Shown: positions 7,396 through 13,804 of the stretch, in pieces | Layout: every line of letters begins with the position of its first letter | Position numbering within the stretch: position 1 is the stretch's first letter | Source of the DNA: Alphaproteobacteria bacterium | Lineage (GTDB): Bacteria; Pseudomonadota; Alphaproteobacteria; Micavibrionales; Micavibrionaceae | DNA length: 13,804 nt | Assembly: GCA_016763095.1 (NCBI GenBank) | Contig: JAESUK010000223.1 | Span: forward strand, 1 to 13,804 | Direction of reading: 5' to 3' | The notes under the pieces: model-generated | Database searches by the model: none | The model's input: the letters and a program-made list of their open reading frames with translations, nothing else | Told to the model about the DNA's origin: nothing | Made by a program: the position numbers and the translations under genes

Positions 7396-8007
7396 TTAAT
7401 CAATCTTACGTTTTAGAGCCTCTTGATTGGGTATATGTGAAATTTGCGCGCTTTCTTTGAAGTGAGGCGCATGACGAAACTTGACGATGCTCATTGGTGT
7501 ACGAACACAAATCATAAAATCTCTAGACAGGGGATGATTATCAACATAGTTATGATCTAGTTCTAGGCATTCATCATGTGAAAGAAGGTTCTTTCCAGAT
7601 ATTTGAACCATACCGGTAAGCCCTGGTCTAACAAGGTGTCTTTTTGTGTCTTTGGATTCCTCTACATTGGCATGTACGGGTCTTGGCCCAACAATGCTCA
7701 TATCTCCTTTAAGAATATTAAGAAGTTGAGGGAGTTCATCTAAATGCGTTTTGCGCAGAAACTTTCCCAATCGTGATGTTCTGTGCTCATCTGAAAGTAA
7801 GAAGCCTTGTGCATCCTTAGAATCACTCATCGACTTTATTTTATATATCGTAAAAGGTTTGTTATTTAAACCAACACGTATTTGTCGATAGAGTGGTGAC
7901 GACTTATACGCCACTGCCATAGAAAACCCAATAGAGAGTGTAATAGGGGATGTGACAACAAGCCCAACCGATGCAACAACAATGTCAAAAGCACGTTTTA
8001 ACGCCAT
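7396..8007 (-). CDS. Initiating phosphoglycosyltransferase, PglC/WcaJ family, short form
   Basis: 203 residues from ATG 8007. It has a short N-terminal re-entrant membrane segment (KRAFDIVVASVGLVVTSPI) followed by the cytoplasmic catalytic domain: SPLYRQIRVGLNNKPFTIYK, then RLGKFLRKTHLDELPQLLN with the catalytic Asp-Glu pair (residues 90-91), then KGDMSIVGPRP and RPGLTGMVQISGKN. The size and the position of the DE pair match small monotopic enzymes such as PglC rather than the long WcaJ/WbaP form. These enzymes transfer a sugar-1-phosphate from a UDP-sugar to undecaprenyl phosphate, the first step of glycan assembly. The frame is open to ATG 8070, but I prefer 8007 because it starts directly before the family's usual N-terminus and has AGG 10 bases upstream. 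The gene reads in the same direction as fabF. Confidence 0.92.
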   Translation of the reverse strand: MALKRAFDIVVASVGLVVTSPITLSIGFSMAVAYKSSPLYRQIRVGLNNKPFTIYKIKSMSDSKDAQGFLLSDEHRTSRLGKFLRKTHLDELPQLLNILKGDMSIVGPRPVHANVEESKDTKRHLVRPGLTGMVQISGKNLLSHDECLELDHNYVDNHPLSRDFMICVRTPMSIVKFRHAPHFKESAQISHIPNQEALKRKID

Positions 8008-8116
8008 AAATAAATACCTATAATAAAATGTAAGTGGTGATAGACACCATAAAAGATGTCTTCTGGCCATGCTGATATCATAGCCTGAAAGTTATGTCTA
8101 TATCATTATGTATATA

Positions 8117-9388
8117 TTAAATAGATTTCATAACGAGGCTGGCATTTGTTCCGCCAAACCCGAAAGAATTAGAGAGGACAACGTTCACTTTTTTATCTTT
8201 TGCAGTGTTTGCAACAAGATCAAGACCCTTACAAGGTTCTGAAACATTCTCCAAATTAAGCGTTGGTGGCAAAATATTTGTTTCCAATGCTTTCATGGAA
8301 TAAATGGCTTCAACCGCGCCCGCCGCCCCAAGTAAATGTCCAATAGAAGATTTCGTAGAAGACATAGAAAGTGTATCAAGAGAGTTCGCAAACATACGCT
8401 TAATCGCTGTACATTCAATGCCATCACCCATTGGTGTAGATGTTCCATGTGCATTCACATAGTCAATGTCTTCAGGATTCATCTCTGCACGTTTTAATGC
8501 AGCGCGCATAGCTCTGAAACCACCATCACCGTCTGCCGCTGGAGACGTAATATGATATGCATCTCCCGACATTCCGTAACCAACAATTTCACCATAGATT
8601 TTAGCACCACGTTTTTTCGCATGCTCGTATTCTTCAAGAATAAGAATGCCCGACCCTTCTGCAATAACAAAGCCATCACGACCTTCATCGAATGGACGAG
8701 AAGCAGATGTAGGGTCATCGTTATATCCCGTGGAAAGTGCACGAAGTGCTGCGAAAGATGAAACACCGATACGGTTTACGGCAGATTCTGCACCACCGGC
8801 AACCATCACGTCTGCATCATCAAGCATAATCATACGTGCGGCATCGCCAATGGCGTGTGTACCACTTGCACAGGCTGTAACCACAGAATGGTTAGGACCT
8901 TTAAAGCCGTATTTAATGGAAACATGACCTGAGGCCAAATTAATCAACATTGCAGGAACAGAGAACGGAGACACGCGACGCGGGCCTTTTCCATCCAATG
9001 TTTTTGATGTCTCATAAACTGTTTGTAATCCGCCAATTCCAGAGCCAATCATAACACCAGTACGTTCTAACGATTCGTTATCTTCTGGTGTCCAACCGCT
9101 GTCTGCAACAGCTTCTGACGCCGCAGCAAGAGCATAGAGAATGAATGTATCAATCTTCTTTTGCTCTTTTGGCGTTACGTATTTTTCAGGATCAAAAGCA
9201 TAATCGCCCTCATGCCCTTCAGAGGCATACGGCACAATTCCTGCAATTTGGGAGCTGATGTCCGATGCATCAAAGCGTTCAATCTTACGAATGCCGCTTT
9301 GACCTTGTGTGATTGCCGACCAGTTATGTGACACCCCAACTCCGAGGGGTGACACCATTCCCATGCCTGTTACAACAACACGTCTCAT
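8117..9388 (-). CDS. fabF: 3-oxoacyl-ACP synthase II (beta-ketoacyl-ACP synthase, FabF)
   Basis: 423 residues, a full-length condensing enzyme of fatty acid elongation. The Cys-His-His triad is Cys173 in VTACASGTHAIG, His314 in VNAHGTSTPMGD and His351 in SSIGHLLGAAGAVE. The glycine-rich C-terminus LSNSFGFGGTNASLV is intact. It condenses malonyl-ACP with acyl-ACP in the cytoplasm. It follows acpP by 38 bases with no terminator between them, so the two are probably cotranscribed. The ribosome site is weak (AAGATA, 14 bases upstream). Downstream comes the phosphoglycosyltransferase rather than mltG. Confidence 0.97.
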   Translation of the reverse strand: MRRVVVTGMGMVSPLGVGVSHNWSAITQGQSGIRKIERFDASDISSQIAGIVPYASEGHEGDYAFDPEKYVTPKEQKKIDTFILYALAAASEAVADSGWTPEDNESLERTGVMIGSGIGGLQTVYETSKTLDGKGPRRVSPFSVPAMLINLASGHVSIKYGFKGPNHSVVTACASGTHAIGDAARMIMLDDADVMVAGGAESAVNRIGVSSFAALRALSTGYNDDPTSASRPFDEGRDGFVIAEGSGILILEEYEHAKKRGAKIYGEIVGYGMSGDAYHITSPAADGDGGFRAMRAALKRAEMNPEDIDYVNAHGTSTPMGDGIECTAIKRMFANSLDTLSMSSTKSSIGHLLGAAGAVEAIYSMKALETNILPPTLNLENVSEPCKGLDLVANTAKDKKVNVVLSNSFGFGGTNASLVMKSI

Positions 9389-9426
9389 AATTTATTAGAT
9401 ATCTTAATAACTAAAAATAATAGCGA

Positions 9427-9663
9427 TTAAGCTACATTTTTAGATATGAAAGAAACAGCATCACCAACAGTTTGGATTTTTTCTGCTGCATCATCTGGAA
9501 TTTCAACGTCGAATTCTTCTTCAAACGCCATTACCAACTCAACTGTATCAAGTGAGTCTGCACCCAGATCATCAATGAAGCTTGCTGCTTCTGAAACTTT
9601 GCTTTCTTCTACGCCAAGATGTTCAACAACAATCTTTTTTACGCGCTCAGCTACGTCACTCAT
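9427..9663 (-). CDS. acpP: Acyl carrier protein
   Basis: 78 residues, acidic, with the phosphopantetheine attachment Ser37 in DDLGADSLDTVELVMAFEEE, the universal AcpP signature. It carries the growing acyl chain as a thioester for FabF and FabG on either side. A good Shine-Dalgarno sequence (AAGGAA) lies a few bases upstream. The 204-base gap before it, after fabG, holds a likely separate promoter, which fits the high ACP demand in cells. Confidence 0.98.
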   Translation of the reverse strand: MSDVAERVKKIVVEHLGVEESKVSEAASFIDDLGADSLDTVELVMAFEEEFDVEIPDDAAEKIQTVGDAVSFISKNVA

Positions 9664-9721
9664 AGTATTTCCTTTTCTGTTAAATAACGTGTTACCACGC
9701 CTAATAAGTCAATCGGGCGTG

Positions 9722-9750
9722 AACATATCCATCCTACTACCCAATTGCAA
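9722..9750 (-). promoter_or_regulatory. Possible acpP promoter
   Basis: On the minus strand TTGCAA (9745-9750) and TATGTT (9722-9727) are separated by 17 bases, about 60 bases upstream of acpP. Each hexamer matches the sigma-70 consensus at 4 of 6 positions. The rest of the 9664-9867 gap shows no gene and no clear hairpin terminator. Confidence 0.4.
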
Positions 9751-9867
9751 GAACTTTATTTTCATGCCCCGCCATTATTTACAAAACTAAGGCTGTGGCA
9801 AGGTTGTAGAGGTATAGAGGACCCAAGAGATGTGGATAATGTATTTGCCATATTCTCTAAAGATTCG

Positions 9868-10605
9868 CTAAATCATTGCCATCCCGCCGTTAACATGGGT
9901 TGTTGATCCGGTAATATAACCAGCTTCTGCGCTTGCAAGAAACAAAACAGCAGCCGCAATATCGTCGACTGATCCCATCCGACCAGCAGGTATTTTTGTA
10001 TTAATAGCTTCTTTTTGACTGTCATCTAGCGCGTCTGTCATTGCCGTGGCGATAAACCCAGGGGCAACACAATTGACAGTAATGCCACGGCTTGCAATTT
10101 CTTGTGCCATTGCTTTTGACCAACCGATCATCCCTGCTTTAGAAGCAACATAGTTACATTGTCCAGGGTTGCCTGTGACTCCAACAACAGAGGCGATGTT
10201 CACAATGCGCCCATTTCTACGTTTCATCATGCCGCGCTGCACAGCTTTTGCGAGTTTAAAGGGAGCAGTAAGGTTAACGTCTAATACATCCTGCCATTCA
10301 GCATCCTTCATACGCATAGAAAGATTGTCGCGTGTTAAACCTGCGTTGTTGACTAAGATATCAACCTGTTCCATCGCTTCATTTGCACGTTTTACAAGGT
10401 CAACCACAGCTTCATCAGAAGATAAGTCAGCAGGAAGAACATGAACGCGGTCTCCGAGGTTTGCTGCTAGAGTACTTAGCTTCTCTTCGTTACGTCCAGA
10501 GATTCCAACTGTTGCGCCTTGCGCGTGTAAAGTGCGGGCAATTGCTTCGCCGATACCGCCTGTTGCGCCTGTAATCAAGGCTGTTTTTCCTGTAAAATCA
10601 AACAT
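9868..10605 (-). CDS. fabG: 3-oxoacyl-ACP reductase
   Basis: 245 residues, a short-chain dehydrogenase. The NADP-binding TGATGGIGEAIA (13-24) and NNAG (86-89) are present, as is the catalytic set Ser139 (NIAS), Tyr152 and Lys156 (NYVASKAGM). The C-terminal GYITGSTTHVNGGMAMI is the FabG ending. It reduces 3-oxoacyl-ACP to 3-hydroxyacyl-ACP. It has a strong ribosome site (AAGGAA) just before ATG 10605. fabD, which often precedes fabG, is absent; an unrelated membrane protein gene lies upstream after a 119-base gap with its own likely promoter. Confidence 0.97.
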   Translation of the reverse strand: MFDFTGKTALITGATGGIGEAIARTLHAQGATVGISGRNEEKLSTLAANLGDRVHVLPADLSSDEAVVDLVKRANEAMEQVDILVNNAGLTRDNLSMRMKDAEWQDVLDVNLTAPFKLAKAVQRGMMKRRNGRIVNIASVVGVTGNPGQCNYVASKAGMIGWSKAMAQEIASRGITVNCVAPGFIATAMTDALDDSQKEAINTKIPAGRMGSVDDIAAAVLFLASAEAGYITGSTTHVNGGMAMI

Positions 10606-10660
10606 GTTTTATTCCTTTATCATTATGGCTTTTGTTATTTTGCTCATATTTTATGAATGT

Positions 10661-10689
10661 AAAATACCTGTGTGATCTTAAAATGTAAA
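10661..10689 (-). promoter_or_regulatory. Likely fabG promoter
   Basis: On the minus strand TTTACA (10684-10689, 5 of 6 to the -35 consensus) and TATTTT (10661-10666, 4 of 6 to the -10 consensus) are spaced by 17 bases, ending about 55 bases before fabG. The context fits, as fabG opens the fatty acid cluster here. Confidence 0.45.
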
Positions 10690-10724
10690 GGCTAGGATCT
10701 GGACTTATGAAATAGCCCCGTATC

Positions 10725-11570
10725 TTACGATATGTAGGCAAGAAGCATCATGGAGAAAGTAAGGATAATACTTGGGATCAATGGAATATAATCATCAATC
10801 TTAAAAAGTTTATGATAGATCAAAAGGATAATGGGAATGGTCATAAGAATAGCATGAAAATAGGCCGGATTTGGTGTTGCCACAATGGCGAGCCAGCTCA
10901 ACGGACATCCAATAAGGACAACACACCCAAGCCCAAAAGACCCTTTAAGCATGCGCGGTGTTAAAGAAAATGAATAAGCCTTCACCCACATAGCGCCTGC
11001 ACTAACAAACGTTTGTGTCGCCATAATAATAAAAGAATAGAAGAGGAGATCGTTCATTGAGATATTCTCGGGAAGCACGCGCTTTCCAATGATAACTGAG
11101 ATAGAGATAACAATAGAGAGTAAGAATAAAATTTTAAGGGGGCGTCGTATTAGAGGAGATCGGCTTAAAAAATAAGAGGCTCCGACACCAATTAAAACAC
11201 AAATTGTGACACTGACAGAATGTAGAGGTGAGGCAATGAAATTGTTCCAGTCAAACGGTAACCACATGAAAAAGATGATAAGCGTATTTGTTTGAGTGCT
11301 CAGTGCTGCAATTTTACTTCCATACTGCTTTGAAAGATGAAAAATAGTGGTCGACAATAAAGCGCTCACAACCCCCGTTAAAAGCCCTGAGAGAATAAAG
11401 GGCATGGAAGTATTCAAATCTGGAGAAAATAAAATCAAAGATAGAACAATGGTGGCGAATAAAGAACGCCAGAAGTTCAACATAATAGGATTGAGCTGGA
11501 GGACTCTATTAGCCTCTGTTTGGATCACAGAAATAATAAGGACAATAATGCAAATGAGTTGCCAAGACAT
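10725..11570 (-). CDS. DMT/EamA-like polytopic membrane protein
   Basis: 281 residues with about nine or ten hydrophobic segments spread over the whole length and very short loops. The first helices read ISVIQTEANRVLQLNPIMLN followed by FWRSLFATIVLSLILF; an Arg after an NP-x-x-x pattern at the second helix is common in the drug/metabolite transporter (EamA) superfamily. The later KQYGSKIAALSTQTNTLII also resembles the third and fourth helices of that group. The length and helix count fit, but no substrate motif is visible and the family call is from general pattern only. ATG 11570 has a weak ribosome site (GGAT, about 9 bases upstream). It follows the SRP RNA gene on the same strand. No role in the fatty acid or glycan genes can be inferred. 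Confidence 0.55.
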   Translation of the reverse strand: MSWQLICIIVLIISVIQTEANRVLQLNPIMLNFWRSLFATIVLSLILFSPDLNTSMPFILSGLLTGVVSALLSTTIFHLSKQYGSKIAALSTQTNTLIIFFMWLPFDWNNFIASPLHSVSVTICVLIGVGASYFLSRSPLIRRPLKILFLLSIVISISVIIGKRVLPENISMNDLLFYSFIIMATQTFVSAGAMWVKAYSFSLTPRMLKGSFGLGCVVLIGCPLSWLAIVATPNPAYFHAILMTIPIILLIYHKLFKIDDYIPLIPSIILTFSMMLLAYIS

Positions 11571-11630
11571 CAGGCATTATCCGACAAGAAGATCAATATG
11601 GCAATATAGTATATAGTAAAGGGGAATGAA

Positions 11631-11726
11631 GTAGAAAGCCGAACATGACCCGAATGAATTCGTTGTGGCTGCTTCCTTTCGGATCTGACCAGATTGGCGA
11701 AGCGCTCGCCCACGCCGACTTTCCAC
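11631..11726 (-). ncRNA. ffs: Signal recognition particle RNA, small bacterial (4.5S) type
   Basis: The minus strand at 11667-11690 reads GGTCAGATCCGAAAGGAAGC followed by AGCC, the near-invariant apical domain that binds Ffh: GGUCAG on the 5' side, a GNRA tetraloop (GAAA) and GGAAGCAGCC on the 3' side. The ends pair: GTGGAAAGTCG (11716-11726) with CGGCTTTCTAC (11631-11641) forms 11 base pairs including G-U pairs. The resulting 96-base hairpin has the usual length of the short bacterial SRP RNA, which targets nascent membrane proteins with Ffh. The exact ends are estimated from the helix. No clear terminator follows. Confidence 0.92.
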
Positions 11727-11731
11727 GAACA

Positions 11732-11760
11732 CGTATAGAGAATTTGAAGCTGGTCTACAA
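11732..11760 (-). promoter_or_regulatory. Possible ffs promoter
   Basis: TTGTAG (11755-11760) and TATACG (11732-11737) on the minus strand are 17 bases apart. Transcription would start at about 11725, matching the 5' end of the SRP RNA deduced independently from pairing. The hexamers themselves are only partial matches. Confidence 0.45.
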
Positions 11761-11812
11761 GTAAAAATTACATGCAGGGAGTTTGAGAACATCTTTCCCT
11801 CAAAAACATTAT

Positions 11813-12775
11813 ATGCTAAACAAAAGCATGTCAGGTCTACTAAACGCCATTTTCTTTAAAATTATGATTTCAATCATGTTGCTCGCATTCGTTGCGATTC
11901 AAATCAATTGGGGTGATGTTGGTGGGTCTATAGAGCATATTTCTGGATGGGTGCTTGGTGGATCATTCATGTGTTTGGTCATGCAAACACTTGTCTTGGG
12001 TGGGCGTTGGCACTTGATCGTAAATACAGGTCGTGTGCGCATGTCCTACAGAAAATCCTTAGAAGTTACCTTTGCAGCCCTTATCGCAAACCTTCTTTTC
12101 CTAACATCAATTAGTGGTCTTGCCGTGCGGATCGCCTTGACGGTACGCCACAAGGTTTCCCTGTTGTTTGCCCTTGGCGCAAGCCTAATTGATCGTTTGA
12201 TGACGGTACTAGCACTTTTAATACTAGCCGCTATCTTTATGCCTTTTGCCACAGAGTTCATGGGACAAGAGATCATCGTTATGGGGGCGAGCCTTTTTGG
12301 AACAATCGTCGCATTACTCCTTGGCTTATTCGCTTTATCAAAAACAAAATATGGTGCATTTCTACAGTCTTCTAGAAAGACCGCCGCCACAATCAAATAC
12401 ATGCAGTCCATATTTGTAAGGCCTGTATTGTTTAGCTCAATCGTATCTGTAAGCCTTGTTGCACAGCTTCTATATTTTGGCTCAGTACACATCCTTTTAA
12501 ATGCCTCAGGTGCTGAAATAAGCTTTGTTCAACTTTTGACGGTGCTTCCAATGATCGCGTTGATCTCTAGTCTACCAATTGGAATTGGTGGATGGGGTGT
12601 GCGTGAAGGGGCCTTTGTCTATGGTCTTGGCTTATTGGGTGTCGGCATTGAACAAGCCTTCATTGTATCTATTCAAGTTGGTTTATTAGGCCTTGTCTCC
12701 GCGATAATGGTTGGGTTGCCAACATGGCTTATGCAAGAGCGCAAGCAAGACACGAAACAAGTAACCCGTAAATAA
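11813..12775 (+). CDS. Flippase-like integral membrane protein (UPF0104 / AglD / lysylphosphatidylglycerol synthase transmembrane domain)
   Basis: About 320 residues from ATG 11813, with around eight membrane segments. The C-terminal motif LPIGIGGWGVREGAFVYGLG is the hallmark of the UPF0104 family (the membrane part of MprF and the AglD relatives). The mid-protein SISGLAVRIALTV and LIDRLMTVLALLIL, where a DR follows a small-residue helix, also match the family. Members are linked to lipid flipping or to glycosyl transfer in envelope glycan loci; no catalytic MprF domain is attached here. The frame is open from a TTG at 11783 with AGGGAG only 2 bases before it. ATGs at 11813 and 11828 are more likely starts but lack clear ribosome sites. 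It is followed after 20 bases by a Wzy-like gene, presumably in one operon. Confidence 0.8.
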   Translation: MLNKSMSGLLNAIFFKIMISIMLLAFVAIQINWGDVGGSIEHISGWVLGGSFMCLVMQTLVLGGRWHLIVNTGRVRMSYRKSLEVTFAALIANLLFLTSISGLAVRIALTVRHKVSLLFALGASLIDRLMTVLALLILAAIFMPFATEFMGQEIIVMGASLFGTIVALLLGLFALSKTKYGAFLQSSRKTAATIKYMQSIFVRPVLFSSIVSVSLVAQLLYFGSVHILLNASGAEISFVQLLTVLPMIALISSLPIGIGGWGVREGAFVYGLGLLGVGIEQAFIVSIQVGLLGLVSAIMVGLPTWLMQERKQDTKQVTRK

Positions 12776-12795
12776 GATCCTATGTAAGAGCAAAA

Positions 12796-13804
12796 ATGCT
12801 ATCTTCTCGCCTTAATTTTATAACACTTATTCTCCTCTCTTTATTAGGGGTTGGTATCCAAACACAAATTTTGTTTGGTGTGACGGATACATATATGGGG
12901 TTACGTCTAAACTTGGGTGACTTTGTGATCCCATGTGCTGGTGCGCTCATTCTCCTCTCTTTGTTTCTAAAACAATCCAGATGGCCAAAATGGCAAACGC
13001 CTTGCAACGATGTATGGTTCTTTGCATTACTTGGCGCGATTGTAATGGGGCTTGTAAATGCCTATCTCCAATATGGAAACATCAGCAACTGGGCAGTGTT
13101 AAACCGAGGTATCGGCTGGGGTGTTTTAACAGGCTATATCTTCTTTGCGGGATGGTGTGTCACAAACCTATCTGAGAAAACTATTTTCACCTATCTGCGC
13201 TTTTTCTTACTGTTTACTTTGGGAACAATAATTCTGGGTGTTGTTTGGTTTTTACTGACACAGTACGGAACAAGGCAAGGAGGGAATGCAAATTATCAAG
13301 CATTGTCAGGTTTCATGGGTAACCGAAATGCATTTGCATTTTTAATGTTATGTGTTGTTGTGATTTATACATATTTTGATGATCAAAAAATCAATATAGC
13401 ATCCAAAATGCAACTGTTCTTGACTCACGCTTTATGGGGAGCATTGCCCATTGCGATGATGTTCAATGGCTCACGTGCTGGGTGGATAGGTACGGCGATG
13501 ATCATCGTGTTGTTCCTGATTACAAAATTTAAATACACGCTTCAATTTGTCCTTCCTGCACTCATATTATCTTTGGTCGTGATCGGCGGTATGTATACGC
13601 AAAACCCTCAAAATGTATTTCGAGAATTTCAAGGTAATAAGCTTGTTAATTTAGGTACTCAAGATATAACGCAAAAAACAGATACCCTACGCATCACAGT
13701 GGCAAAAGATGCGCTTGAGCTCTGGTCAGATCATAAAATATTTGGCGCTGGGATCGGTGGATTTTTGATCTTCCAAGAGGAAAAGAGAGGCGCGGCCTTA
13801 GACC
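12796..13804 (+). CDS. O-antigen ligase/Wzy-like membrane protein (C-terminus off the right edge)
   Basis: The frame is open from ATG 12796 to the window end (336 residues, with no stop). AAGAG lies 5 bases upstream of the ATG. It has a signal-anchor-like first helix, several hydrophobic segments, the SGFMGNRNAFAFLM motif (the N-x-N-A-x-A pattern of O-antigen ligases) and MMFNGSRAGWIG, where the S-R-A-G before a helix is very typical of Wzy_C proteins. The last visible part is LRITVAKDALELWSDHKIFG followed by AGIGGF, the start of the catalytic periplasmic loop; the expected downstream H-N/S and E-G-G elements lie outside the window. It is much closer to mainstream O-antigen ligases than the 4918/6111 pair and shares little with them beyond the fold. 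The neighbouring flippase-like gene supports a role in surface glycan assembly. Confidence 0.85.
   Translation, partial: MLSSRLNFITLILLSLLGVGIQTQILFGVTDTYMGLRLNLGDFVIPCAGALILLSLFLKQSRWPKWQTPCNDVWFFALLGAIVMGLVNAYLQYGNISNWAVLNRGIGWGVLTGYIFFAGWCVTNLSEKTIFTYLRFFLLFTLGTIILGVVWFLLTQYGTRQGGNANYQALSGFMGNRNAFAFLMLCVVVIYTYFDDQKINIASKMQLFLTHALWGALPIAMMFNGSRAGWIGTAMIIVLFLITKFKYTLQFVLPALILSLVVIGGMYTQNPQNVFREFQGNKLVNLGTQDITQKTDTLRITVAKDALELWSDHKIFGAGIGGFLIFQEEKRGAALD

Noticed and set aside
8041..8116. Possible terminator downstream of fabF
   Set aside because: Only a 5-base stem (AGACA/TGTCT) was found, without a T-run; it is too weak to call.
11577..11792. Minus-strand ORF of 71 codons
   Set aside because: It covers the SRP RNA gene, has no recognisable protein features and is explained by the RNA.
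11775..11802. AGGGA/TCCCT inverted repeat upstream of the flippase-like gene
   Set aside because: The stem is 5 bases with a long loop and no T-run; it is not supportable as a terminator or operator.
12046..12492. Minus-strand ORF of 148 codons
   Set aside because: It is antisense to the flippase-like gene, whose hydrophobic helices and family motif are clearly the real product.
12829..12962. Identical 14-base repeat ATTCTCCTCTCTTT at 12829 and 12949, 120 bases apart
   Set aside because: Both copies encode ILLSL in membrane helices of the same gene in the same frame; there are only two copies and no flanking similarity, so it is probably chance.

Overview
The window looks like chromosomal DNA of an alphaproteobacterium with moderately low GC. 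Three things point that way: a fabG-acpP-fabF cluster near mltG (fabF next to mltG is a recurrent alphaproteobacterial arrangement), an M16B zinc peptidase with the sequence style of the alphaproteobacterial processing-peptidase homologues, and an M32 carboxypeptidase. I cannot name the genus. No phage genes, insertion sequences, tRNAs or CRISPR arrays were seen.

Layout, left to right. Positions 1-4976 are a tightly packed minus-strand run, read from right to left: a membrane-anchored transglutaminase-like protein, mltG (lytic transglycosylase), an M32 metallocarboxypeptidase, an M16 peptidase broken by one in-frame TAA, and a RimJ-type acetyltransferase cut by the left edge. Positions 4918-7394 hold two plus-strand, translationally coupled, clearly paralogous O-antigen-ligase/Wzy-like membrane proteins. 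Converging on them is a small PglC-like phosphoglycosyltransferase (7396-8007, minus). Positions 8117-10605 hold the fatty acid genes fabF, acpP and fabG, all minus. Beyond these lie a DMT/EamA-like membrane protein (minus), a 4.5S SRP RNA gene on the minus strand (11631-11726), an AglD/UPF0104 flippase-like membrane protein (plus) and a third Wzy-like protein that runs off the right edge.

How it fits together. The fatty acid operon is housekeeping. It is bracketed on both sides by genes for surface glycan assembly: an initiating phosphoglycosyltransferase, three Wzy/WaaL-type polymerase or ligase candidates and a flippase-like protein. The left bracket separates fabF from mltG, which suggests insertion or rearrangement at a conserved junction. 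The points most worth checking are the split M16 peptidase, the tandem Wzy pair with its antisense-overlapping 5' end, and the unannotated SRP RNA. I see no clear evidence of a wholly new defence or mobile system.
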